A stretch of DNA of 64,000 nucleotides from Priestia filamentosa (GTDB lineage: Bacteria; Bacillota; Bacilli; Bacillales; Bacillaceae_H). The notes under the pieces were generated by a model. The model had not been told where the DNA came from. It did not search any database and saw nothing but the letters and a program-made list of their open reading frames with translations. The stretch spans positions 1,154,214-1,218,213 of the forward strand of contig NZ_FXAJ01000001.1 in assembly GCF_900177535.1 (NCBI RefSeq). Reading direction: 5' to 3'. The position numbers were made by a program, and so were the translations under genes. Of this stretch, positions 40,814-49,263 are shown piece by piece (positions within the stretch are counted from its first letter, which is position 1; each line of letters starts with the position of its first letter).

Positions 40814-41107
40814 ATGGAGCAGTCGTCAGGTGCATCAATACACTCTAGTGGTAATGCAGATGTTGATGTAACAGTGCAGTTTGATACATCTCCGCTTGCG
40901 TATGCACTAGCCTGTTTCTTACATGCCACAGATCGAATTAACAGCGAGCAGTTTTCAAGAATGGTGAAAGATTTAGATTCATTAGGTCTTCGTGGAAAGA
41001 TAGAGGAAAATAAGCAAGAGGCAATGAGAAAACAACGTCAAAGTGTGAAAAATGAAGTTAAGCTTGCTCGAACATTTGTAGGGAAATTAAAGAGGAAAAA
41101 ACGATAA
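40814..41107 (+). CDS. Small basic protein sharing a motif with its upstream neighbour
   Basis: 97 residues. N-terminal section SGASIHSSGNADVDVTVQFD matches the neighbour's SGNSNVELTLDID motif. The C-terminal half is lysine-rich and helical (RKQRQSVKNEVKLARTFVGK, ending KRKKR). Start is ATG 40814, with AGAAGGAGAG before it; in-frame codons upstream lie inside that site's leader. It lies 131 bp after the first gene, past a terminator, so it may have its own promoter. Family unknown; a spore-coat role is a guess. Confidence 0.6.
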   Translation: MEQSSGASIHSSGNADVDVTVQFDTSPLAYALACFLHATDRINSEQFSRMVKDLDSLGLRGKIEENKQEAMRKQRQSVKNEVKLARTFVGKLKRKKR

Positions 41108-41138
41108 AAAAAGCAGGCAGCTGTAGTACTGCTTGCTT
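41105..41138. terminator. Bidirectional terminator
   Basis: AAAGCAGGCAG pairs with CTGCTTGCTTT between convergent genes. Confidence 0.7.
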
Positions 41139-41513
41139 TTATATTACAAGTTCAGAAAGCGTTTTTTGAATGTCAAAAATGCTGTCGTCTTTTCTAAATT
41201 GTTTAGCAATAGGTGTTGCTCTTCCTGATACATAAATTTTTAGCTCAGCATCTAAATCAAACGTTCCTGCTGTTTCAACGCTAAAATGTGTAATACTTTT
41301 ATAAGGAAGGGAAAGATATTCTATTTTCTTTCCTGTAACACCTTGTTTGTCAACAAGAATCAGTCGTTTGTTTGTAAAAACAATAAGATCTCGAACTAGT
41401 TTGTAAGAAGCACCGATTTCTTCTCCAGCCATTAAAAGTCGACTAAGTTCTTTCTTTATTTCCTCTTTGTTTGCTTCTGTTGCATTTCCCATCAATCCAT
41501 TAAAAAGACTCAA
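41139..41513 (-). CDS. PH-domain protein (YvbH/YokE-like)
   Basis: About 124 residues forming a single bacterial pleckstrin-homology domain: EEIGASYKLVRDLIVFTNKR, LILVDKQGVTGKKIEYLSLP and YKSITHFSVETAGTFDLDAE are the strand pattern of the family, closed by a C-terminal helix (SIFDIQKTLSEL). Start is probably TTG 41513, eight bases behind AAAGGAG; a GTG at 41522 touches that site and is less likely. Role unknown; related domains may bind lipids or proteins at the membrane. Confidence 0.8.
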   Translation of the reverse strand: MSLFNGLMGNATEANKEEIKKELSRLLMAGEEIGASYKLVRDLIVFTNKRLILVDKQGVTGKKIEYLSLPYKSITHFSVETAGTFDLDAELKIYVSGRATPIAKQFRKDDSIFDIQKTLSELVI

Positions 41514-41593
41514 ATCAACCACTCCTTTTCTAATGTATACGGTTGAAAGGAGTAATTGGTTTCATATTTCTAAATGAACTTTTAAAATTTTTA

Positions 41594-41622
41594 TTGCAAA
41601 TTTCTTATGGTATTTATATAAT
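41594..41622 (+). promoter_or_regulatory. Promoter of the gntR-ABC-ECF operon
   Basis: TTGCAA at 41594-41599, a 17-bp spacer and a perfect TATAAT at 41617-41622. Confidence 0.68.
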
Positions 41623-41625
41623 ACT

Positions 41626-41652
41626 AACTGTAATACAACTGTTAATACAGTT
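41626..41652. promoter_or_regulatory. YtrA-type operator, probable autoregulation site
   Basis: AACTGTA and TACAGTT form the outer arms of a 27-bp dyad around an inner AACTGTT, covering the predicted transcription start. YtrA-family repressors sit just downstream of such long dyads, so autorepression is likely. Confidence 0.58.
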
Positions 41653-41689
41653 AATACATAAAATAAAGGGCAGCGGAAGGAGGAAAGAG

Positions 41690-42079
41690 ATGATCTCATT
41701 AGATCTACGCAGCCGTAAGCCTATTTACGAACAGCTTGTTGAGAAATTAAAAGAGCTAATTATTCATGAAGTATTTAAAGCAGATGAAAAACTTCCGTCT
41801 GTTCGATTTTTATCAAAAGAACTAACGGTAAATCCGAATACAATCCAAAAAGCATATCGAGAGCTTGAACATCAAGGATACATTTATTCTATTCCAGGTA
41901 AAGGGAGTTTTGTTGTTCCACAAGCTATTACAACAAACAATGAGAAGGTGGAAAAAGTGAAAAGTGATTTAGTGAAAATACTTTCAGAAGCCTTGTATCT
42001 TGGGCTTGATAAAGAAGAAATTGTGCGGTTGATTGAAGAAGCAGAGAAAACGGTGAAGGGAGGAGAGATACGTGATTAA
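41690..42079 (+). CDS. GntR-family repressor, YtrA subfamily
   Basis: 129 residues: winged-helix domain with RSRKPIYEQLVEKLKELIIH, ADEKLPSVRFLSKELTVNPN and TIQKAYRELEHQGYIYSIPG, then KGSFVV, followed by a short C-terminal helix only, as in YtrA rather than the long-effector GntR types. YtrA proteins repress ABC-transporter operons and are released by cell-wall antibiotics such as bacitracin-type agents. Start is ATG 41690 behind GGAAGGAGG; a longer hydrophobic reading upstream is not supported. It overlaps the ATPase gene by 8 bp and heads the operon. Confidence 0.88.
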   Translation: MISLDLRSRKPIYEQLVEKLKELIIHEVFKADEKLPSVRFLSKELTVNPNTIQKAYRELEHQGYIYSIPGKGSFVVPQAITTNNEKVEKVKSDLVKILSEALYLGLDKEEIVRLIEEAEKTVKGGEIRD

Positions 42080-42971
42080 GTTTGAGAACGTAAAGAAAGA
42101 ATTTGAGAGCGTTGAAGCAGTGCAAGGTGTAAGTGGGACGATTGAAAAAGGTTCTATTTATGGTTTGCTTGGTTCAAACGGCGCGGGAAAAACCACCCTT
42201 ATGAAGATTTTAGCAGGAATTTATAAAGAAGACAGCGGCAGTGTGACAGTTGATAATCAACCTGTATTCGAAAACGTTGAATTAAAGCAAAAGCTTATTT
42301 TCATTCCGGACGTTCTTTATTTCTTTCCGCAAACAACGATTCGTCAAGCTGCTAACTTTTATCGGGATACGTATACAGCATGGAACGAAGAACGATTTCA
42401 AAAACTCTATCACGTATTTAACATTTCACCTAAGAAAAAAATTCAGCGGTTATCAAAAGGAATGCAGCGTCAAGTTGCGTTCTGGCTCACACTTTCCGCA
42501 ATGCCCGATATTTTGCTTATGGATGAACCGCTAGATGGGTTAGATGCGGTGATGAGACAGAAAGTAAAGAATCTTCTTATTGAAGATGTTGCAGAAAGAG
42601 ACATGACAATTTTAATTTCCTCTCATAATTTACAGGAGGTTGAGGATCTTTGTGATCATATTGGAATTTTACATAAAGGAGAACTTTTGTTTGAAAAAGA
42701 CCTAGATGATTTAAAATCAGACGTTCACAAAGTTCAGCTTGCTTTTAAAGGGGATATTCCACAAGCACTGTTAGAAAAGCTTGACCTTTTATATGAAGAA
42801 AAACGAGGAAGCGTTCTGCTTTGTATTGTAAAAGGAAAAGAAGAGCACATTTCTTCATTAATCAAACAATATAGACCTGTTATTTTTGATATTCTACCGT
42901 TGACTCTTGAAGAGATCTTTATTTACGAAATGGGAGGTGTTGGATATGCGGCAGAAAACCTCCTTGTTTAA
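42072..42971 (+). CDS. ABC exporter ATPase of the gntR operon
   Basis: 299 residues: Walker A LLGSNGAGKTT (near residue 33), a degenerate Q-loop area FIPDVLYFFPQTT, signature LSKGMQRQV, Walker B ILLMDEPLDGLD and switch His ISSHNL. A C-terminal extension of about 80 residues follows. The PDVLYFFPQTT and YTAWNEERFQKLYHVFNISP segments resemble YtrB-type ATPases. GTG start at 42072, behind GGAGGAGAG, overlapping gntR, with the permease start inside its 3' end: tight translational coupling. Confidence 0.9.
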   Translation: MIKFENVKKEFESVEAVQGVSGTIEKGSIYGLLGSNGAGKTTLMKILAGIYKEDSGSVTVDNQPVFENVELKQKLIFIPDVLYFFPQTTIRQAANFYRDTYTAWNEERFQKLYHVFNISPKKKIQRLSKGMQRQVAFWLTLSAMPDILLMDEPLDGLDAVMRQKVKNLLIEDVAERDMTILISSHNLQEVEDLCDHIGILHKGELLFEKDLDDLKSDVHKVQLAFKGDIPQALLEKLDLLYEEKRGSVLLCIVKGKEEHISSLIKQYRPVIFDILPLTLEEIFIYEMGGVGYAAENLLV

Positions 42972-44967
42972 TAAAGGGATTTTTGTTCAAGATTTACGAA
43001 GTGTTGGATGGATTGGGATTGTATATTTTCTGTTGCTTGTAGCGGTTGGGCCGTTGCAAACATTACTTAAAATTGAAGAGTATCGTAAAACCGTCCTAGA
43101 GCCCCAATATTATATGCAAAGTCGAGTGATAAACTTTTTTGAGTTGGATAGTGCTCACGTTTTATTAACTTTTACTGTTCCAGTTGTGTTGTCCATCTTT
43201 TTATTTCGTTATCTTCATACAAAAATGGCAGCCAATTATATTCACAGTTTACCAATGAAGAGGAGTACTCTATTTCATCAGCGAATGTTAACAGGTAGTT
43301 TACTATTACTCTTGCCGCTAGTAATAGATACTTTTATTATGTTTGGGATTGGACAAGGATATGATCTAGGAACAGCCTATTCTTTTAAAAGTCTATCACT
43401 TTGGTTTGTTACTTTGCTCCTATTTAACCTGTTTGTATTTGCAGGTAGCACGTTTGTTGCCATGTTCACAGGGATGTCACTTCTTCAGGGAGCACTAACT
43501 TATATTATGTTTATACTGCCAATTGGAATTTTCACGATTATCTTACAGTATGAGGATCTGTTTCTTTTCGGATTTTCTTCTGAACTCGTACAGAGTGGAT
43601 ATTCTTCTAAAATTTTTCCTATAGAGCGAATGGCGAATATAACAGATGGACCCCTTTCTTTATTAGAATGGTGTATTTATATTTTAGTAACGGTTTTCTT
43701 CTACAATGTTGCTCTCCTCATATACAGACATAGAAAGACAGAAGCAGCTACACAGGCTATCGTTGTGAGGCCACTTCGCCCTGTATTTAAATACGGGGTC
43801 ACTACTTGTTTTATGTTAGTAGGTGGAGTTTATTTTTGGAGCAACCAAGATGATATAAAATGGCTTATTGTAGGGCTTATTATAGGATCTTTAATTGGTT
43901 ATATTATAGGAAGCATGATTTTAGAAAAAACATGGCGTATCTTTTCGAAATGGAAAGGATATATCGGTTTTGCCATTGCTGCTTTTATTATAATGTTTAC
44001 ACTTAATCTAGATGTCTTCGGATATGAAAATCATGTTCCGAAAAGCAATGAAATTAAACGGGTTTATATAAGCTCAGAATATGTTGATATAGAAACTCTT
44101 TTAGCTAATGATAACGAGTTTAACAGATATATTGAGGAATCGATTAAAAACGGAGAATTTAATTCTGAAGCTGAAGCAAGAAGATATTATAAAAGAGAGT
44201 TCTTTAAAAATAAAAATGATATTAACAATGTGATTAAGCTTCACAAATCTATTATAAATGATAAGGAAAAACTACAATCGCTTCACAAAAGCCGGGATAA
44301 TATGGTGATTTTCGTTTATGAGCTAAAAGATGGAAGTCACGTTATGCGTCAGTATAGTTTACCAAATCATAAATATGATAATGTATACAAACCAATCGTA
44401 GAATCTGATGAATATAAAGAAAACCTTTATCCTGTTTTAAGTTTGAAAGAAAATGAAGTTCAGCAAATTATTCTAACAAACGGTATAGGTTTTATGGAGA
44501 AGCAAGAAGTAATTTCTGATTCAAATGATGTCAAAGAATTGTTCAATCTTATGAAACAAGATGCAAGAGCACAAACATATGGAGATATTATAAGAGGCAA
44601 AGGGATGTTAATTAATGTAGAATTTATAACTGGAAAAGATCGTATGCGAACGGATCAGATTCCTCTTACATTTACGAAAACTATAAAATGGCTTAAAGAA
44701 CACCATCTCTATGATAAAGTTGTTCCAAAAGCAGATGAGTTTGATTATGTGGTTGTGAAGAAATATAACATTAATGGATCTCACGAAGAGATTGCTTCAA
44801 CAGAGGAAATTACAGATAAAAATAAAATTAATCAGCTTATTAAATTAAGCTCTGATAAAGGCTTGGAATATAGCATAGACTTCGTATCAAAAAATGGACA
44901 TTCTAATTATGAAGTAAATGTTCAATATGAAGACTTACCAAATGACATTAAAAAGCAACTAAACTAG
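42946..44967 (+). CDS. ABC-2-type permease with a large C-terminal soluble domain
   Basis: 673 residues. About nine membrane helices lie between residues 18 and 367; roughly 305 residues then follow (from about HVPKSNEIKRVYISSEYVDI) with no further membrane segment, ending FVSKNGHSNYEVNVQYEDLP. The first half resembles permeases of YtrC/D-type ABC systems. The tail looks like an extracytoplasmic alpha/beta domain, which few ABC-2 permeases carry, and could sense or bind a ligand. ATG 42946, behind GGGAGGTG, lies inside the ATPase gene. The ECF sigma gene follows after 28 bp. Confidence 0.82.
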   Translation: MRQKTSLFNKGIFVQDLRSVGWIGIVYFLLLVAVGPLQTLLKIEEYRKTVLEPQYYMQSRVINFFELDSAHVLLTFTVPVVLSIFLFRYLHTKMAANYIHSLPMKRSTLFHQRMLTGSLLLLLPLVIDTFIMFGIGQGYDLGTAYSFKSLSLWFVTLLLFNLFVFAGSTFVAMFTGMSLLQGALTYIMFILPIGIFTIILQYEDLFLFGFSSELVQSGYSSKIFPIERMANITDGPLSLLEWCIYILVTVFFYNVALLIYRHRKTEAATQAIVVRPLRPVFKYGVTTCFMLVGGVYFWSNQDDIKWLIVGLIIGSLIGYIIGSMILEKTWRIFSKWKGYIGFAIAAFIIMFTLNLDVFGYENHVPKSNEIKRVYISSEYVDIETLLANDNEFNRYIEESIKNGEFNSEAEARRYYKREFFKNKNDINNVIKLHKSIINDKEKLQSLHKSRDNMVIFVYELKDGSHVMRQYSLPNHKYDNVYKPIVESDEYKENLYPVLSLKENEVQQIILTNGIGFMEKQEVISDSNDVKELFNLMKQDARAQTYGDIIRGKGMLINVEFITGKDRMRTDQIPLTFTKTIKWLKEHHLYDKVVPKADEFDYVVVKKYNINGSHEEIASTEEITDKNKINQLIKLSSDKGLEYSIDFVSKNGHSNYEVNVQYEDLPNDIKKQLN

Positions 44968-44995
44968 AAAAAGAGAATAAGAGAGGAGAGGAGTC

Positions 44996-45502
44996 GTGAC
45001 ACATTCTACACCGTCACAGCTTATGACAGTTTGGTATGAGCAATATCGCCATGATTTATGCCGCTATGTACGCACGATTGTAAAGGATGCTTACCAAGCA
45101 GAAGATATTATTCAAGAGACGTTCGTCAAAGCTTTTCAGCATATTGAATCACTTGAAGCTGTTACAAAACCACAGAAATGGCTCTATAGAGTTGCTCATA
45201 ATTTAGCCATTGACTTTTTAAGAAGAGAAACAACAAAAGATAGAACAGAAGCAAACATGAAGTTTAGTTATTTTCCAGCTCCTTCAACAGAAGAAGTTGT
45301 TTCAATAAGAGAAGCATCAAAAGAACTGGTTCAAGCAGTAAATATGCTAAAACCTTCTTATAAATCGGTCGTTACGATGCGCAAGATTCAAGGTCTTTCC
45401 CTTGACGAAACTTCTGCGTTGCTTTCATGGCCGAAAAGCAAAGTGAAAGTAACGTTATGCAGAGCATTAAAGAAATTGCGAAGTACAAAGGAATCTCAGT
45501 AA
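44996..45502 (+). CDS. ECF-type RNA polymerase sigma factor
   Basis: 168 residues with region 2 (WYEQYRHDLCRYVRTIVKDA, then QAEDIIQETFVKAFQHIESL) and region 4 (MLKPSYKSVVTMRKIQGLSL followed by DETSALLSWPKSKVKVTLCR), complete for the family. GTG start at 44996 behind GAGAGGAG. It is the last gene of the gntR-ABC operon and is closed by a strong terminator. No anti-sigma gene is adjacent on either side, which is unusual: ECF factors in Bacillus are mostly paired with a membrane anti-sigma. Confidence 0.92.
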   Translation: MTHSTPSQLMTVWYEQYRHDLCRYVRTIVKDAYQAEDIIQETFVKAFQHIESLEAVTKPQKWLYRVAHNLAIDFLRRETTKDRTEANMKFSYFPAPSTEEVVSIREASKELVQAVNMLKPSYKSVVTMRKIQGLSLDETSALLSWPKSKVKVTLCRALKKLRSTKESQ

Positions 45503-45503
45503 G

Positions 45504-45536
45504 AAAAAGCTCTCCAGTAAAATGGAGAGCTTTTTT
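45504..45536 (+). terminator. Terminator of the gntR-ABC-ECF operon
   Basis: AAAAGCTCTCCA pairs with TGGAGAGCTTTT, then T residues. Confidence 0.85.
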
Positions 45537-45630
45537 GCTGTCTTCTGTTGTAGGAAAGAAGAAATGCATGTTACGATGATTATGGGTAAATATGTAAAAA
45601 TAAGATTTTTTTAGAAGGAGATGACCCCTA

Positions 45631-46419
45631 TTGAGTGAATTTGCATTAGAGGTTCAAAATCTACAGAAGAAGTATGGGAAATTCGAAGCTTTGAAACCGT
45701 TAAATTTAACTGTGAAAAAAGGAGAGTTATTTGGCTTTCTTGGTCCTAATGGAGCAGGTAAAACGACAACGATTAAGATGATGACAGGTCTGTTAGAACC
45801 GTCAAGCGGTAAGGCTGTAATTGGAGGAACAAATATATGGATATCACCAATTGAGGCAAAGAAAAAGATTGCTTACGTTCCAGATCAGCCTAATCTTTAT
45901 CCGAAGTTAACAGGATGGGAGTTTTTAGAGTTTATCGCTTCTGTTTATCAAGTTCCCGCAGAGGAGTTTAGACAGCGAGCTGAAAAACTATTAAACTTGT
46001 TTGATTTAAAACATCGTGCAGATGAGCTTACAGAAGGATATTCACATGGAATGAAGCAAAAAATTGCCTTATGCGGCGCTCTTCTTCATAAGCCAGATGT
46101 TTTATTTTTGGATGAACCTACAGTCGGTCTTGATCCGAAAAGTGCAAAAGTGTTAAAAAACTATTTGCGAAAAATATGTGATGAAGGAACAACAGTTTTT
46201 GTATCAACGCATATTTTAGAAATTGCAGAAGTGATGTGTGATAGGGTCGGAATTATTTTAGGAGGAGAGCTTATTGCCCTTGGAACGATGAAAGAACTCC
46301 GTGAGCAAGGAGGAAGAGAAGGAGCAACGCTTGAAGATATTTTCTTAGAGCTAACAGGTGGTGAAGAAGGGGAAGCACTTATGGCCGAAATTTCAAAAGA
46401 TGAGGATGATGCTTCATGA
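45631..46419 (+). CDS. ABC exporter ATPase
   Basis: 262 residues: Walker A GFLGPNGAGKTTT, Q-loop YVPDQPNLYPKLT, signature YSHGMKQKIALCGA, Walker B VLFLDEPTVGLD and switch His in STHILE. It resembles ATPases of ABC-2 exporters of the EcsA/YxlF group. TTG start at 45631, behind AGAAGGAG. The stop overlaps the permease start by four bases (ATGA). Transported substrate unknown. Confidence 0.9.
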   Translation: MSEFALEVQNLQKKYGKFEALKPLNLTVKKGELFGFLGPNGAGKTTTIKMMTGLLEPSSGKAVIGGTNIWISPIEAKKKIAYVPDQPNLYPKLTGWEFLEFIASVYQVPAEEFRQRAEKLLNLFDLKHRADELTEGYSHGMKQKIALCGALLHKPDVLFLDEPTVGLDPKSAKVLKNYLRKICDEGTTVFVSTHILEIAEVMCDRVGIILGGELIALGTMKELREQGGREGATLEDIFLELTGGEEGEALMAEISKDEDDAS

Positions 46420-48167
46420 TGAAAGAGATGCTTAAAGTTCAGCAGCGCATGCTTTTTAATAGCATACGATCTCAAGGGACAAAAGGCGCTTTTACATACG
46501 GAATATCCGCTTTGTTCATTCTCGTATTAATGATCATTTTAGCACGGCTTACGTGGAGCCTTGCTTCGAACCTACCAGATGGGGTGTTCGAAAGTTTTTT
46601 ACCGTATATTTTATTAGCCATGTTATCATTCATTTTATTAATGGGAATTCCTCAAGTATTCAAAAATCTTTATTCAGCACAGGACCTTCAATTACTATTT
46701 ACAATGCCAATTCCTACAAAAACGATTTTTTGGGTCAAGTATATCCAAAGCATTGTAGGGATTCCGCTACTTGTTTTCCTGTTGTTTTTTATTCCAGCTT
46801 TAACATTTGGAATTCACGGAAATGTATCCATTTTATTTTATTTTGTTGCCTTTGTTGTTGGAGCAAGCATTGTGTTGATTGGATTATCAATTGCTTATCT
46901 ATTTAATCTGGGACTTATTCAAATTGTGCCTCCTTCTCGTGCAAATGAACTTATGACTGTTATGAGTGCTTTATCTGGATTGCTTGTTTATGCCTTATTT
47001 CAGCTCCCAAATCTTTTGAACGATTCTTCAAGAGGAGCCAATATGATCGAGAATTACCAGTTTCCGAATTGGACACCAATGAGTCTTGGAGGAGAAGCGC
47101 TTTTTCAGGCTAGAGTTGGAAGCATCGATTTTCTTCTGCCGCTTTTCTTCCTTCTCCTTCAGGCTGTTGTTTTCTTTTTTCTCTCCTCACTTCTTGTTGA
47201 AAAAGGATTCAGAACAGGATGGATTCGACTTAGTGAAGGGTCAAGGAAAAAGAAAAAAAGCAAGAAAGCCCAAACTTCAGGTGCTGTGCGACATCCTGTT
47301 ATGGCACTAGGGTTAAAGGAATGGAAAGCTATATCAAGAGATTTAAGGGAATGGATGATATTTATGCCTCTGGGGTTCTTTTTAATCTTGCCTATAATTG
47401 TTTTTATGAATAATGAAGAGGGGCTAAAAATTCTTATCCAAAATACAGAGCTTACATTAGTGATTGTGCAAGGGGCATTTTTATTTGTTTATGCTGTGTT
47501 TACAGGAAGTCTAGCAGCTGCCTCTATTGGAAGAGAAGGACCTGCAGCTTGGATGCTTAGTGTGCTGCCTGTTACAGGGGTTCAAGTAGCTCTCGGAAAG
47601 CTTTGGATTAGCTGGCTTTTACCGTTTGGAATTTTATCATTTCTTGAAGGTGTTGCTGGAATTTTCTTAAGCTGGCCGATTCATTATCATCTTATTGTAC
47701 TGATTATGAATGCATTTGTAGCGCTTGGCATTAGTTCCATTGGAATTTGGATCGGCACAATAGGAGCGAGGTACAATCCAAACAGTCCTCAGCAGCGTAA
47801 TAGTGTAATTACAAGTCTTTTTCTTTTACTTCTGTCTTACGCTTATCTTTTGTTGATGTTTGTGCCGTTCGTTTTATTAATTGTTCCAACAGAAGCGATA
47901 GAGCTTGTGGGGAGTTTAAAAGGTGAAACAAGGGGCTTCTTCTCTTTTATTGTCGATAACTCCGCTTTTTTATTGGACTTAAAGCGCCAATCAACTCCAC
48001 TTGGTATTTCAATAGGGTTTATTAGTTTGGTTGTCATCTCGTGCCTTGTTACGTACTTTATGGTGACGATTGCAGGAAAACGGATGGATGGAGGCGTCGA
48101 TATTAAGTTTGTTGAAAACAAAGGAAACATTCGTTTTAAGAAAAACTCCATAAGCCGAAAATTATAA
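46416..48167 (+). CDS. ABC exporter permease (large putative ABC-2/EcsB-like)
   Basis: 583 residues with about 14 membrane helices in two halves, separated by a basic loop (RKKKKSKKAQTSG, near residue 275). Family-like stretches include YSAQDLQLLFTMPIPTKTIF and AWMLSVLPVTGVQVALGKL, where the cytosolic coupling helices of such permeases lie. ATG at 46416 overlaps the ATPase stop. The pair forms a two-gene operon closed by a terminator. Function is unknown; a role in peptide or lipid export is common for the group. Confidence 0.82.
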   Translation: MMKEMLKVQQRMLFNSIRSQGTKGAFTYGISALFILVLMIILARLTWSLASNLPDGVFESFLPYILLAMLSFILLMGIPQVFKNLYSAQDLQLLFTMPIPTKTIFWVKYIQSIVGIPLLVFLLFFIPALTFGIHGNVSILFYFVAFVVGASIVLIGLSIAYLFNLGLIQIVPPSRANELMTVMSALSGLLVYALFQLPNLLNDSSRGANMIENYQFPNWTPMSLGGEALFQARVGSIDFLLPLFFLLLQAVVFFFLSSLLVEKGFRTGWIRLSEGSRKKKKSKKAQTSGAVRHPVMALGLKEWKAISRDLREWMIFMPLGFFLILPIIVFMNNEEGLKILIQNTELTLVIVQGAFLFVYAVFTGSLAAASIGREGPAAWMLSVLPVTGVQVALGKLWISWLLPFGILSFLEGVAGIFLSWPIHYHLIVLIMNAFVALGISSIGIWIGTIGARYNPNSPQQRNSVITSLFLLLLSYAYLLLMFVPFVLLIVPTEAIELVGSLKGETRGFFSFIVDNSAFLLDLKRQSTPLGISIGFISLVVISCLVTYFMVTIAGKRMDGGVDIKFVENKGNIRFKKNSISRKL

Positions 48168-48194
48168 AAAAACCAGCCGTTAGGCTGGTTTTTA
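48166..48194. terminator. Bidirectional terminator
   Basis: AAAACCAGCC pairs with GGCTGGTTTT between convergent genes. Confidence 0.83.
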
Positions 48195-48968
48195 TATCTT
48201 AACATCTACTTTTCCATCTTTTTTCAGTTCGTTTACTTTGTTCATCAAGTTTTCTTGCTGATTTTGTTCTTCAAGGCTTTGTTTAATTTGAGGTTTTACA
48301 TCCTCTAATTTTGGAACTTCTTGCTGTTGTTTACTATCGCTTTGCTTCAGCTGTTGTACTTGTTGATCATAAGTATCTTGAATCTGTTTGTCTGTTACTG
48401 TTCCTTTAGGGATTTCTTTTTCCACATATTTGTTCGTTTGAACAACGTCACTAATTTGAGCCTTCAAGTCATCTAAACTTAAATCAGCTTCTTTTAATGC
48501 TTTATTGAACTCTTTATCTGTTTTATAAGGTTTTTTAACTTCATCAAGCTCTTTTTGAATTTCTTCGTTTGTTGCTTTATAGCCTTTTTTAGCAGCATCT
48601 TGAGAAATCAATTCTTGGTTGACTAGACCATCTAACGTTTGTTTCTTTATTTGTTTAGCAGCTTCTTTTGAAGTTGGATCTTGTCCATATTGTTGCATTT
48701 GACTTTGAGAAGTAGAGAGAGCCATATTATAGTCGCTTCCAAGTATTTTTTGTCCGTTAACTGTTGCAACTACTTTTTTCTCATCTACTTTTTGTTTAGC
48801 AAGCTTTTCTTGCATTTCTTTCATTTGTTTTTCTTGGTCTTTTTTACTTGTTTGCTGTTCAGTTTGAGTATCTTTTGATTTATCGCTTGCATTGTCATCG
48901 TTTGAACCACATGCAGTGAGCGTAACGGCTAATAATCCTGCGATAAGAGGATACGTGAATTTCTTCAT
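48192..48968 (-). CDS. SurA/PrsA-like lipoprotein chaperone
   Basis: 258-residue lipoprotein: signal peptide MKKFTYPLIAGLLAVTLTAC with lipobox LTAC, so Cys20 is lipid-modified. A Ser/Asn/Gln-rich linker and charged helix precede a SurA-N-like chaperone domain (VVATVNGQKILGSDYNMALS, then QTLDGLVNQELISQDAAKKG), ending VNELKKDGKVDVKI. The parvulin isomerase domain of PrsA is absent, so this is a chaperone-only relative. Start is ATG 48968, behind GAAAGGAGA; the longer frame has no support. Role in folding exported proteins is inferred. Confidence 0.83.
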   Translation of the reverse strand: MKKFTYPLIAGLLAVTLTACGSNDDNASDKSKDTQTEQQTSKKDQEKQMKEMQEKLAKQKVDEKKVVATVNGQKILGSDYNMALSTSQSQMQQYGQDPTSKEAAKQIKKQTLDGLVNQELISQDAAKKGYKATNEEIQKELDEVKKPYKTDKEFNKALKEADLSLDDLKAQISDVVQTNKYVEKEIPKGTVTDKQIQDTYDQQVQQLKQSDSKQQQEVPKLEDVKPQIKQSLEEQNQQENLMNKVNELKKDGKVDVKI

Positions 48969-49075
48969 GACTTTCTCCTTTCTGAAACAAAAATAGATAT
49001 CTTTTCTAAAAAAGTATCTAGTGGGCATTGTAAAGCATATCGATAGAAAAAGAAACCTTTGAGCTTTATTTTTGC

Positions 49076-49106
49076 ACTTTGTAATCAAAATGAAAAACTT
49101 TGTAAT
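49076..49106. repeat. Direct repeats ACTTTGTAAT 21 bp apart
   Basis: ACTTTGTAAT occurs at 49076-49085 and 49097-49106, exactly two helical turns apart, and ACTTTGTAAA at 49187-49196, all between the lipoprotein gene and the divergent two-component operon. They may bind a regulator such as the response regulator encoded next to them. Confidence 0.4.
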
Positions 49107-49263
49107 AGTGAATGCAATGGAAAATAACTCTATAATGATGAGGTTTTACTTCTAATATGTACGAAGAATCTTAAAAAAATAACAAGACTTTGTAAAATGA
49201 ACAATAAAGCACCGTGTTATAATAAACAAAAAAATACTTAAATGCATAAAAGTGGGGGAATAA

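Noticed and set aside
46161-46475. Minus-strand ORF spanning the ATPase-permease junction
   Set aside because: Antisense of the ATPase C-terminus; serine-rich composition is a mirror of GAA/GGA codons.
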